A stretch of 64,000 nt of DNA from Natribaculum luteum. GTDB taxonomy: Archaea; Halobacteriota; Halobacteria; Halobacteriales; Natrialbaceae. Location of the stretch: NCBI RefSeq assembly GCF_023008545.1, contig NZ_CP095397.1, positions 1,550,001-1,614,000 on the forward strand, read 5' to 3'. Both the position numbers and the translations under genes were made by a program. Each line of letters starts with the position of its first letter. Positions within the stretch are counted from its first letter, which is position 1. The notes beneath the pieces were generated by a model, which worked only from the letters and a program-made list of their open reading frames with translations, searched no databases and had not been told where the DNA came from. Positions 7,566-14,634 of this stretch are shown here, in pieces.

Positions 7566-9002
7566 TCAGAACACGTCACTGGCCTCGAGCCGTCCGTCGC
7601 GCACGACGCCGCGTGCGGTCACTTCTTCCCCTAGCCCGACGTCGGCGTCCGTCTCGACGCTCATCGTCTCCTCGCCGTCGTCCAGTACGACCGGGTCGCC
7701 GGCCTGCACGACGACGCCCGTAAACTCGCGCTCCTCGCCGTCGGTGACGTCGCTCTCGCTCTCGTCGCCCTCTCCGTCCTCGCCGCTGCGAGCCCCCGTA
7801 GTCTGACTCTCTGACTCGTCGCTTCCGTCGTCGGCGAACGCAGAGAGCCCGGTCGACTCCGCGCTTCGGTCGTCGTCGCCTGCGGCCGTGTCACTTCCGT
7901 CCGTATCGAGGATCGTCACCGTCGACCGCCAGCCGGCAGAGGCCTCGAGGTCGTCCTGCCAGCCGTCTTTGATCTCGACGTCCGCGAGCGCGACCTCGTC
8001 GCCGGGTCCGACGTCGACGTCGGCTTTCTCGCCCCACAGCGCCACGCGGATGTCGCCGGTCGCGTCCTGAACGCGGATGTTCCGGACCTGTCCCTCGGAG
8101 CCGTCATCGCGGTCGAACGTCCGCTTCGGGTCGGCCGAGCGAACGACGCCCGCGATGTCGACCGTCTGGCCGATCTCGAGAGTCTCGATCGATGTGCTCT
8201 CGGGAACGTACTCGACGTCCTCGTCGACGTCCTCGAGTGCGCCGCGGTTGCCGACGTGGAGCTCGAGGTCGCCGTCGCGCTCGCGAACGTAGCCGTCGAT
8301 CACCTCGACCGTGTCGCCAGCCTCGAGGTCGTCGACGCGTTCTGCCTGCTCGTCCCAGAGCGTGACGCGCACGCGCCCGGTCGAATCGCCGAGCGTGAGG
8401 TTCGCGACCTTCCCTTCCGAGCCGTCGTCGCGATCGAACGTTCGCATCGAATCGGTGTCCAGGACGAGTCCGACGAGGTTGACGTTCGAGAGGCCGAGCG
8501 AGAGGTCGTCGACTGTGTGCGTATCCGAGACCTGCACGTCGATCTCCGTCTCGTCGTCCGGTTCGACGTCGTCGACGCTCACTTCGACGCCGCTGAATCC
8601 CTCCTTCGGTCGCCCCACGATTCGCAGCACCTGCCCCTCCTCGAGTTCTTCGACTGCGGCCTCGGCGTGTTCGTCCCAGAACGCGGCACGGATCGACCCC
8701 GTCTCGTCGGCGACCTCGACGTTGACCACGCGGCCGTCCTCGGCGTCGCCGTCGCGTTCGAACGTCCGCACTTCGCCGATGCTCACCACTTTCGCGACGA
8801 ACTTGGCTTCCTCCATTCCCGGTTCGACGTCCGCGACGCCGCCGACCTCGCTCTCGCCGAGTTCGTGAGCGACGAGCATCGCCGCCGTCTCCTCGTCCGC
8901 GAGTCCCCCCATCTGCTCGACTTTCGCCTCGACGGCCTCGCGAAACTCCTCGAGGGAGACGTCGGCCTCGAGGTCTTCGTACACGCCCTCGATGTCGCTC
9001 AT
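7566..9002 (-). CDS. RPA-like single-stranded DNA-binding protein with several OB folds
   Basis: 478 residues. An N-terminal helical segment (MSDIEGVYEDLEADV) is followed by at least three repeated OB-fold units at roughly 60-150, 165-265 and 275-375. Each unit contains the pattern RTF-RDDGSEG-V-N--V-D-TG-IR--LW, typical of archaeal RPA. The C-terminal quarter is low-complexity and acidic (DESESQ type) before a final small strand-rich piece. It protects ssDNA in replication and repair. The ATG at 9002 is chosen over two upstream starts because MSDIEGVYEDLE is the conserved opening. The order RPA, histone, HDAC resembles that known in other haloarchaea. Confidence 0.9.
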   Translation of the reverse strand: MSDIEGVYEDLEADVSLEEFREAVEAKVEQMGGLADEETAAMLVAHELGESEVGGVADVEPGMEEAKFVAKVVSIGEVRTFERDGDAEDGRVVNVEVADETGSIRAAFWDEHAEAAVEELEEGQVLRIVGRPKEGFSGVEVSVDDVEPDDETEIDVQVSDTHTVDDLSLGLSNVNLVGLVLDTDSMRTFDRDDGSEGKVANLTLGDSTGRVRVTLWDEQAERVDDLEAGDTVEVIDGYVRERDGDLELHVGNRGALEDVDEDVEYVPESTSIETLEIGQTVDIAGVVRSADPKRTFDRDDGSEGQVRNIRVQDATGDIRVALWGEKADVDVGPGDEVALADVEIKDGWQDDLEASAGWRSTVTILDTDGSDTAAGDDDRSAESTGLSAFADDGSDESESQTTGARSGEDGEGDESESDVTDGEEREFTGVVVQAGDPVVLDDGEETMSVETDADVGLGEEVTARGVVRDGRLEASDVF

Positions 9003-9347
9003 TCTATGCTCGTGCATGAGTAGCCCGCGCATAAGCGTTATTCATTCGGTGTTCCGGCTGGTACTGTGCGTCGCAGACGACGCTAGAACTCGAGTGGGGG
9101 AGCATACCCCGTCTGGCTGCTCCTCCGTATATAAATGTCAGCGTGACGTTCGGCTCGTCGCGACTGGTGGTGGTGGTCTCGTTCGTGACGCCGTATACCG
9201 GAAAACAGGTTCTCGGAGGTGATTTGGCACCTCGAGTCGGGTCGTAGACGCCGTCGGTAAAATCCGGGAGTACGACAATGTGACGCAGAGTCGTCGACGG
9301 GTCCCTTTCGAAAGTGCTTTAATGTCCACGCGGCTACGAAGAGATGA
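9003..9347. other. Intergenic stretch between the RPA gene and tRNA-Arg
   Basis: No convincing gene is present. Short open frames here have no family features. It holds the RPA promoter (TATA-like rc of GCATAAGC, near 9030-9037), an AT-rich run TATATAAATG near 9128-9137, and a tRNA promoter candidate CTTTAATG at about 9316-9323, 25-32 bases before tRNA-Arg. Confidence 0.5.
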
Positions 9348-9420
9348 GTCCTGATAGGGTAGTGGACTATCCTCTTGGCTTGCGGAGCCAGGGACCGGAG
9401 TTCAAATCTCCGTCAGGACG
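9348..9420 (+). tRNA. tRNA-Arg (GCG)
   Basis: Cloverleaf with acceptor GTCCTGA/TCAGGAC, anticodon stem TTGGC/GCCAG closing loop TTGCGGA (anticodon GCG), and T-arm CGGAGTTCAAATCTCCG. The discriminator is G and CCA is not encoded. No intron is seen. Its 21-base 3' end is repeated exactly 125 bases downstream. Confidence 0.95.
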
Positions 9421-9545
9421 TTTCTGACGCGACAAACCCACGAGCGGCGCGCAGCGTTGCGAGTATCTGTCGCGTCAAAACGGACTCGGGAGATTTGAGC
9501 AGGGAGCTGCTTCGCTGCGACCGTGTTCAAATCTCCGTCAGGACG
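9421..9545 (+). repeat. First tRNA-tail repeat unit after tRNA-Arg
   Basis: A 125-base unit ending in an exact 21-base copy (9525-9545) of the tRNA-Arg 3' end (9400-9420). A 12-bp stem with one G-T pair is formed by 9489-9500 and 9525-9536. Its 24-nt loop (9501-9524) differs at one base from the loop after the CAU tRNA at 131-108. Upstream in the same unit there is another 10-bp perfect inverted repeat, TGACGCGACA (9425-9434) with TGTCGCGTCA (9468-9477). Confidence 0.75.
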
Positions 9546-9664
9546 CTTTCACCGACACAAAACGCCGAGCGAAGCGAGGCGTCTGCGTCAGTATGTAACT
9601 CGAACACGACGATTTGAGCCGGGTGCAGCGTTGCTGTGACCGCGATCGAATGGCCGTCACCAGC
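9546..9664 (+). repeat. Second, degenerate tRNA-tail repeat unit
   Basis: It repeats the pattern of the previous unit in decayed form. GATTTGAGC (9611-9619) precedes a 24-nt loop-like segment (9620-9643) that matches the other loops at about 18 of 24 bases. Then comes a diverged tRNA-tail copy ending in GGCCGTCACC. The inner small stem is kept by a G-T pair (GCAGC with GCTGT). A separate hairpin ACGCC/GGCGT lies near 9562-9582. The unit abuts the stop codon of the convergent permease gene. Confidence 0.55.
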
Positions 9665-10813
9665 TCATCCGGCCAGTGTGAACCAGATCTGGGGGAGATC
9701 GAACAGCTGCCAGAGGACGTGGACTGCACCACCGGCGACGGCGGCGGGGATCACCGTATAGATCGTCGCGAGGATCGCTGCTCGGTAGTCGATCGCCAGC
9801 AGCGGGAAGAACGCATCTCCGTCCTGGCTGATCGCGTTGGCGACGAGCGCCGAAAACGGGATCGCACCTTCGCCGTACGCCGTGGCGATCCCGACGTGGA
9901 CGCCACAGCCTGGTATCGCCCCGACGAGGGCACCACCGATGGGTGCGAGCATCCCTGCAGTCGACAGCTGTGCAAACTGGACGTCAGCCACGGTCGCGAG
10001 TTCGAACACGAAGAGTGCGACTGCGACCCAGAGTACGATCCGACTCGTCGACGCGGCACTCCGCCACAGTGCGGACACGTATCGATGCAGACCGACCCGA
10101 TCGGTCGTCGGTGCCATTCCGCGGCCGTACACGTATCCGGACAGAACGACCCCCGTCACGCCGACGGCCGTGATGACGTCGGTTTCCCAGAGGACGAGCT
10201 GTGGTTCGGACTGGGTGAGGAGTGCCCGCATACTGACGCCCAGTCCAACGAGGGCGATCGTCCACCACGAGACCAGCACGGCCCACGACCACAGGTTCGT
10301 CGCGGTGTCGACCGAACTGGTCGGCCGACGGGTCGTACCACAGGCCGCGTGCCCGGACTGGGTGACTGCGCCGCCGTCGGCGGCCGTCGCTGGCTGTCTG
10401 ACGATCTGATCGATTCGTGCCGTTCCAGTCCCGTATCTCTCTATCAGCAGACCGGAGAGAACTGCCGTTACGAACGCGACCCCGTACGCGATCGGGGCCA
10501 CTTCGGGTGCGACAGCGAGCAAGACGAACGCCGAATCACCGGCTGTCGCCGCCAGTGTGGCGACGACGGTTCCAAACCCGACGACGCCACGACCGTACAG
10601 TGGCATCACGGCGATCGCTCCCCCACAGCCGGGAATCAACCCGAGTAACGCTCCACCAACTGGCTGGAGGTACTCCGAATCGCCGAACCAGGAGACGATC
10701 GTGTCGTCGACGACGAATCGTCCAAGCTCGACTACCAGAACCGACATCGCGACGAGCGACCCGATGATCACCCACGTTTCGATGGCTACCCCCGAGAACA
10801 GCTCTGCTATCAT
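9665..10813 (-). CDS. Putative 10-TM heavy-metal/manganese exporter (ArsP_2-like)
   Basis: A 382-residue, mostly hydrophobic protein with about ten membrane segments in two similar halves. Each half carries a G-IPGCG motif (60-64 in the first half, and GAIPGCGVHVG in the second), the signature of the putative manganese/heavy-metal exporter family related to ArsP. A central soluble linker contains HAACG. It would export a divalent metal across the cytoplasmic membrane. An 18-bp DtxR-type palindrome about 100 bases upstream and the remains of a DtxR-family gene next door support a Mn(II) or Fe(II) role. The substrate remains an inference. Confidence 0.75.
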   Translation of the reverse strand: MIAELFSGVAIETWVIIGSLVAMSVLVVELGRFVVDDTIVSWFGDSEYLQPVGGALLGLIPGCGGAIAVMPLYGRGVVGFGTVVATLAATAGDSAFVLLAVAPEVAPIAYGVAFVTAVLSGLLIERYGTGTARIDQIVRQPATAADGGAVTQSGHAACGTTRRPTSSVDTATNLWSWAVLVSWWTIALVGLGVSMRALLTQSEPQLVLWETDVITAVGVTGVVLSGYVYGRGMAPTTDRVGLHRYVSALWRSAASTSRIVLWVAVALFVFELATVADVQFAQLSTAGMLAPIGGALVGAIPGCGVHVGIATAYGEGAIPFSALVANAISQDGDAFFPLLAIDYRAAILATIYTVIPAAVAGGAVHVLWQLFDLPQIWFTLAG

Positions 10814-10908
10814 CTCAGATCACCAGACTGACGCCCTTCGAAACCGGGACTCCGATGTGAATACCACCACTCGAGCCTGCCTGCAGGAATTATCCGTCGC
10901 ATGTATGG

Positions 10909-10926
10909 TTTTAGGTTGCCCTAAAA
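10909..10926. promoter_or_regulatory. DtxR/MntR-type operator palindrome
   Basis: TTTTAGGTTGCCCTAAAA: perfect 7-bp arms with a 4-bp spacer. It resembles the TTAGG-----CCTAA core bound by DtxR/IdeR-type metal regulators. It sits between the exporter start (10813) and the C-terminal remnant of a DtxR-family gene. Confidence 0.7.
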
Positions 10927-11051
10927 CAACTTAGTCGTTACAGACGGCGACACTGTTTCGGGTTTGAGAAGCGCTCTATCCCTGATTTATGAAATTATCG
11001 CTGCAAATCGGCCGGTGGGATCGCCACTGGAACGTCACTGCTCGGTGGCGG

Positions 11052-11233
11052 TCACGTTACTGGAATATCACAATCGTCGAGATCCGTCGCCTCGCAGTGG
11101 TCTACGCACGGCAGGTCGACTCGGTCGTTGAGTTCGCGAACGTCCTCGTGAGAGAGCAGTCGTCCGATACGATAGGCCTGTTCGCCGTGCAACTGGACGT
11201 GTGACGTAACTTCGAAAAACTGCTGGACGGCAC
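11052..11233 (-). pseudogene. C-terminal piece of a DtxR/SirR-family regulator, cut by IS66
   Basis: Downstream half of a metal-dependent repressor gene. If the IS66 element and one copy of the 8-bp target duplication are removed, the reading frame joins perfectly. The chain ...FRWRRCAV then continues as QQFFEVTSHVQLHGEQAYRI and ends in a TGA at 11052-11054. The piece is rich in possible ligands (His, Cys, Glu, Asp) as expected for the metal-binding and dimerisation domain (SHVQLHGEQA, CVDHCEATD). Full protein length would be about 147 residues, normal for this family. Confidence 0.8.
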
Positions 11234-12810
11234 GTAGTTGGATAGCGTGACCAGGATTCACCGGCCAGTGATGCCTCTCATCCTAATCTGAGTTCTTGCC
11301 CACCGAGGATGGACTGGAGCTGTTCAGGCGGATCAAGTCCTCGTCGTTTCCACGTGGCTAACATGGTCGTAATCGTCTCGTGAATCTGGACCCCTTCGGC
11401 TGAGCGGAGGGTCCGGAACATCTTCCGCAGCACAACTTGCTCGCGCAGAGCGCGCTCTGCGCGATTATTCGTCGAATCGACGTCTGGCTCTGTAACGAAC
11501 GTCAGCCAGTGCCCTAACCCGTTCCTGATCTTCTCGATCAGCTTCTTGACCTCCTGTGCCTCGTAGTCTTCCCTGATCAGGCCTTCCAGATGTAACGACG
11601 CCTCCGCCCGCTTTTGCTCGCGGGCGGAGGCGGACGGATCCTCCTCGTCGAACGCCGTTAAATCGTCATGGAGAGCGTGTAACTCCTCAGACAACCTCTC
11701 TGCTTCCTCGTACCGTTCAGCAACGTACTCCGCCTCCCGCAACAGATGTGCCCAGCACCGCTGGAGCTTCGTGTGATAGCTCGGATACGCTGACCAACCG
11801 TCACAGCTGAGCGTTGAGTCCTCGGCGAAGTCCTCGCCGAGGACGTCCTCTAACACCTGACTTCCACGACTCTCATCAACCCAGAACAGCACTTCTTCGT
11901 CAGTAACGAACGTCCACGCCCAGTGTTGCTCTCCGTCAACAGGAAATCCCGTTTCATCGCAGTAGACGACGTCACTTTCCTGAATACGGGCTTTGACATC
12001 GTCATACGCGGGTCGCAGCCGGTCTGCGACCCGCTTGGTCAGGTTGTAGATCGTCCGATGAGAGATGGGTGTATCGAGTTCCCAGTCAAACAGCTCCGCC
12101 TGTTTACGGTTTGGAAGTCGCTGATGGAACCTACCGAGGGCGGTTTGGGCCATGATATTTGGCCCAAACCGCCCGGTTTCCGGGCAGTCTGGATGTTCAG
12201 CAACGACTTCGTTTCCACAGGAACAGCGGTGTTTGCCGAGTTCGTACTCGACGACAGTGGTTGGAATAGGGAGAGGTATGTCGATAATCGTCCGTGAGAT
12301 GTAGCTGTCCGGGTTAGAGAGGATTTGCTCACAGTCTGGGCAATATCCCTGATCGACTCGAATAGTCTCCTCTGGTTCCGGAGGCGGTCGAGTTGTTCCT
12401 TCGTGACCTTCGTCACGTCCTGGAGAGGAGCCGCTGGCGGCGTCAGCGTCGCCGCCAGCGTCGTCCCCTTGGTCTTCGTTCTCTTCCTCGTCGCTGTCAT
12501 CGTTGCCAGGTGATCCAGCCACGCCACCCTGCTTACTGGGAGGTGTGTTTGGGTTTTCGTACCGCTTGAGGCGAGCCTCAAGTTGTTCGATCTGCTGTTG
12601 TTTTGCAGTGATCTGACGACGAAGAAGTCGGTTCTCAAGCTCTTTGACGACGAGTTGCTGGCGGAGATGCGTACTGTTCTCGGTGCGGATCGTGGAATCT
12701 ATCGATTCCAGCGATCCGCTAACCCCCAGCGACACACTTGATTCACCATTGAGAGACCATTCATGAGACTGCTACGAAATCGGTCTGACGGCAAATCGCT
12801 ATCCAACTAC
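11234..12810 (-). mobile_element. Intact IS66-family insertion sequence
   Basis: 1577-bp element. The ends are inverted repeats (GTAGTTGGATAGCG at 11234-11247, its complement at 12797-12810). It is flanked by the 8-bp direct repeat GACGGCAC at 11226-11233 and 12811-12818, the duplication length typical of IS66. It carries one transposase gene and no accessory tnpA/tnpB. Perfect ends and duplication indicate a recent insertion. It interrupts a DtxR/SirR-type regulator gene in frame. Confidence 0.93.
11278..12735 (-). CDS. IS66-family transposase
   Basis: 485 residues. The N-terminus is a coiled coil (repeated KELENRLLRRQ, KQQQIEQLEARL). An acidic linker follows, then a zinc-finger-like segment (CPDCEQ..., HRCSCGNEV) and the DDE catalytic domain. 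The catalytic residues appear in VYCDETGF, LSCDGWSAY and NNRAERALR, the latter holding the final Glu in the IS66 signature. The length and domain order match an intact IS66 TnpC-type transposase. There is no frameshift. It starts about 75 bases inside the right end of the element. Confidence 0.95.
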   Translation of the reverse strand: MSLGVSGSLESIDSTIRTENSTHLRQQLVVKELENRLLRRQITAKQQQIEQLEARLKRYENPNTPPSKQGGVAGSPGNDDSDEEENEDQGDDAGGDADAASGSSPGRDEGHEGTTRPPPEPEETIRVDQGYCPDCEQILSNPDSYISRTIIDIPLPIPTTVVEYELGKHRCSCGNEVVAEHPDCPETGRFGPNIMAQTALGRFHQRLPNRKQAELFDWELDTPISHRTIYNLTKRVADRLRPAYDDVKARIQESDVVYCDETGFPVDGEQHWAWTFVTDEEVLFWVDESRGSQVLEDVLGEDFAEDSTLSCDGWSAYPSYHTKLQRCWAHLLREAEYVAERYEEAERLSEELHALHDDLTAFDEEDPSASAREQKRAEASLHLEGLIREDYEAQEVKKLIEKIRNGLGHWLTFVTEPDVDSTNNRAERALREQVVLRKMFRTLRSAEGVQIHETITTMLATWKRRGLDPPEQLQSILGGQELRLG

Positions 12811-13080
12811 GACGGCACAGCGCCGCCAGCGGAATTCACGGGCTACGCGCTCGCCATACGCCGTTAGCTCGGCACCGTGGTACGGCTGGTAGGTTACGAG
12901 CCCCCGCTTCTCGAAGCTGTCGAACATTTCGGTAACGCTCGCCGCACTGACCTCGAGGAAGTCGGCGAGTTCGCTGTTGCCAATCGGCGGGTCGTCGGCC
13001 AGCGTCAGGGTCAACAGCCCACAGAGATATCGGCCTTCGCTGAGGCTGAGTGTGCGCTCGTCGTCGCTCGTGGTTGCCAT
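12811..13080 (-). pseudogene. N-terminal piece of a DtxR/SirR-family regulator, cut by IS66
   Basis: Starts MATTSDDERTLSLSEGRY and encodes the winged-helix DNA-binding domain of a DtxR/SirR/MntR-type repressor (GNSELADFLEVSAASVTEMF as helix-turn-helix, then FEKRGLVTY-PY-GAELT--G wing). The frame runs into the IS66 element after RRCAV, adding only a few foreign residues (VVG) before a stop. The DNA-binding half may still be made, but the metal-binding/dimerisation half is detached. It is four bases downstream of another winged-helix gene, probably one operon. Confidence 0.85.
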
Positions 13081-13084
13081 CGTT

Positions 13085-13423
13085 CTAGTTCGTGTTTCCG
13101 TCACTCGCCGAATCGATCGTCACTTTCCCGCGACCGTCTGTTCGCCAGTAGACGACCGTCCGACCCGTCTTTCGTCGACACAACTCGCCTTCGGCGACGA
13201 GTCGATTGAGTTTCCGTCGTGCGGCTTCCGTCGTGATCCCGAGGCCGTCTGCGACGTCGGTCGTCGTGACGACTGGTCCGGCGACGTCGTCGAACACTGC
13301 GAGCACGTCGTCGAACCCGATCGTCTGGACGAACTGGCCGTCCTCGTCACGCAGACGTTTCCGTCGTCGCTTTCGACGGCCGGTCGTTCTCGCTCGTCGC
13401 TCTCGTCCGTGTCCGGATGCCAT
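13085..13423 (-). CDS. Winged-helix DNA-binding protein
   Basis: 112 residues from the ATG at 13423; a GTG three codons earlier is possible. The N-terminus is very basic (RERRARTTGRRKRRRKR), followed by DEDGQF and a winged-helix domain: FDDVLAVFDDVAGPVVTTTDVAD, then GITTEAARRKLNRLVAEGEL as recognition helix and KTGRTVVYWR as wing. This layout recurs in haloarchaeal transcription regulators. It lies just upstream of the broken DtxR gene, so the two were probably cotranscribed. Its target is unknown. The region before it has an inverted repeat GGTAC/GTACC (about 13442-13470). Confidence 0.7.
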   Translation of the reverse strand: MASGHGRERRARTTGRRKRRRKRLRDEDGQFVQTIGFDDVLAVFDDVAGPVVTTTDVADGLGITTEAARRKLNRLVAEGELCRRKTGRTVVYWRTDGRGKVTIDSASDGNTN

Positions 13424-13568
13424 CACGCTCACTATCCGTGGCGGTACCTATACCCTGTTGCTAGTACCAATATTGTATTCGAAACTGCTCTGCGTCCCGA
13501 AAACCTGAAACAGGACTTCGAGTGCGCGCACTCGAGGTTGCGTCGGCACCGACGGACGTCTGCCGGTC

Positions 13569-13928
13569 TCAGAGTTTGTCGAATTCGATGTTGTCTTGAT
13601 CGACGCGGGCCTGCAACGAGTCGTCATCTTCGACGTCGAACTCTCGTTCGCCGGACGGGCCGGATTCGACGTCGACGCTGAGCGTGTGCGTGCCCGACGA
13701 CAGAACATCGTCGTGTTCGAACGCGCCGTCAGGCTCGATGGTCACGTTTTCGGACACCAGTTCCTCGCCGTCGGCGTCGACGAGCGTTACGTCGGCAGTC
13801 AGCTCGTTATCGGTTCGATTGAATACGACAACGTCCGGATTGCCGCCGAACATCCCGCTACAGCCCGCCAGAAGCGTCGTTCCCGAGATTGCCGTTCCGA
13901 CGAGCATCTTTCTTCTGGTAGTTGCCAT
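13569..13928 (-). CDS. Small Tat lipoprotein of unknown function
   Basis: 119 residues. The signal has a twin-arginine start (TTRRKMLVG) and a lipobox LLAGC, so it is predicted to be exported by Tat and anchored by lipid outside the membrane. The mature part is a short beta-rich domain (VVVFNRTDNELTADVTLVD, then VTIEPDGAF, THTLSVDV), the pattern of an Ig-like or cupredoxin-like sandwich seen in haloarchaeal lipoproteins. No metal-ligand motif is evident. It is flanked by AT-rich spacers and lies between a winged-helix gene and a small membrane protein. The function is unknown. Confidence 0.65.
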   Translation of the reverse strand: MATTRRKMLVGTAISGTTLLAGCSGMFGGNPDVVVFNRTDNELTADVTLVDADGEELVSENVTIEPDGAFEHDDVLSSGTHTLSVDVESGPSGEREFDVEDDDSLQARVDQDNIEFDKL

Positions 13929-14034
13929 TGGTCACGTGAAGATGCATAAACAAGTATATTAAAATTACCGAAAACAATTCAACACAGAACAACTTACTTA
14001 ACTCGCCAGTAACTGGCCATCTTGTCGAGAGGGA

Positions 14035-14235
14035 TCAGGTCAGACGGTCGTGAAGGACCAGCAGGGCACCGCCCCCCACGAGGACGACGGCGATAACCGT
14101 CGGTACGAGCTGTCCACTTCCCCACTCCCAACCGAGAAATTGGGTTCCGACGATCGCTACGATCACGATGACGATACCGAGTACCGTACTTAGCGACGAT
14201 TGGCTGTTGAAACCGAGGGACATGCCCATTTTCAT
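14035..14235 (-). CDS. Small two-helix membrane protein
   Basis: About 62-66 residues depending on which of three close ATG codons (14235, 14229, 14223) is used. A TATA box (rc of TATAAAA, 14250-14256) centred near 14253 would place a leaderless start at 14229 or 14223. There are two membrane segments: TVLGIVIVIVAIVGTQFL and VPTVIAVVLVGGGALLVL. Such small proteins can be immunity or accessory factors, but nothing in the sequence proves this. It is divergent from the cysteine-rich fusion gene, with an AT-rich gap between them. Confidence 0.5.
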   Translation of the reverse strand: MKMGMSLGFNSQSSLSTVLGIVIVIVAIVGTQFLGWEWGSGQLVPTVIAVVLVGGGALLVLHDRLT

Positions 14236-14634
14236 GTACGTCAATTCAATATAAAATTCTTTCCTAGAATGACAGAACGTTCATACGTAAATCGCACTGA
14301 TGATCCGACGGCGCCGGTCACTCGAACTCGACAGATCCGTCTTGCTTCTTGCTGTCGCTTCGGTCGTCGACGCTCTCGTAGCGCCTTTCGGTGGAGGTTC
14401 TGGTGATATCGAGTTTCGGGGCTATTGGTAATAAGTAATTCGACTCTCGATAGCTAACCTCCCTCAATTACTGTTGATAGACATTAGGTATCCTGTTGCT
14501 TTTCTCTTTGAATCCGACATCGGTTCTGTGGCTAATTTTATAATCTAAGCCAGACTAGTTCCTAGTCTAGAAAACCAATATACTATTTAAGTATTAGTTA
14601 GATATAAATACATTAACGATTATCTACATTATGC
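14236..14634. other. AT-rich intergenic region
   Basis: About 400 bases with no convincing gene and markedly lower GC than the rest of the window, most strongly from 14405 to 14634. It contains the promoters of the two divergent genes on its edges. The composition suggests acquired DNA or a regulatory island. Confidence 0.5.
14603..14610 (+). promoter_or_regulatory. TATA box of the cysteine-rich fusion gene
   Basis: TATAAATA centred about 29 bases before the ATG at 14635, in an AT-rich region, consistent with a leaderless or near-leaderless transcript. An earlier ATG at 14631 opens only an eight-codon frame. Confidence 0.6.

Noticed and set aside
10989-11204. Plus-strand 71-codon frame near the broken DtxR gene
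   Set aside because: The opposite strand carries the real C-terminal fragment, which rejoins in frame across IS66.
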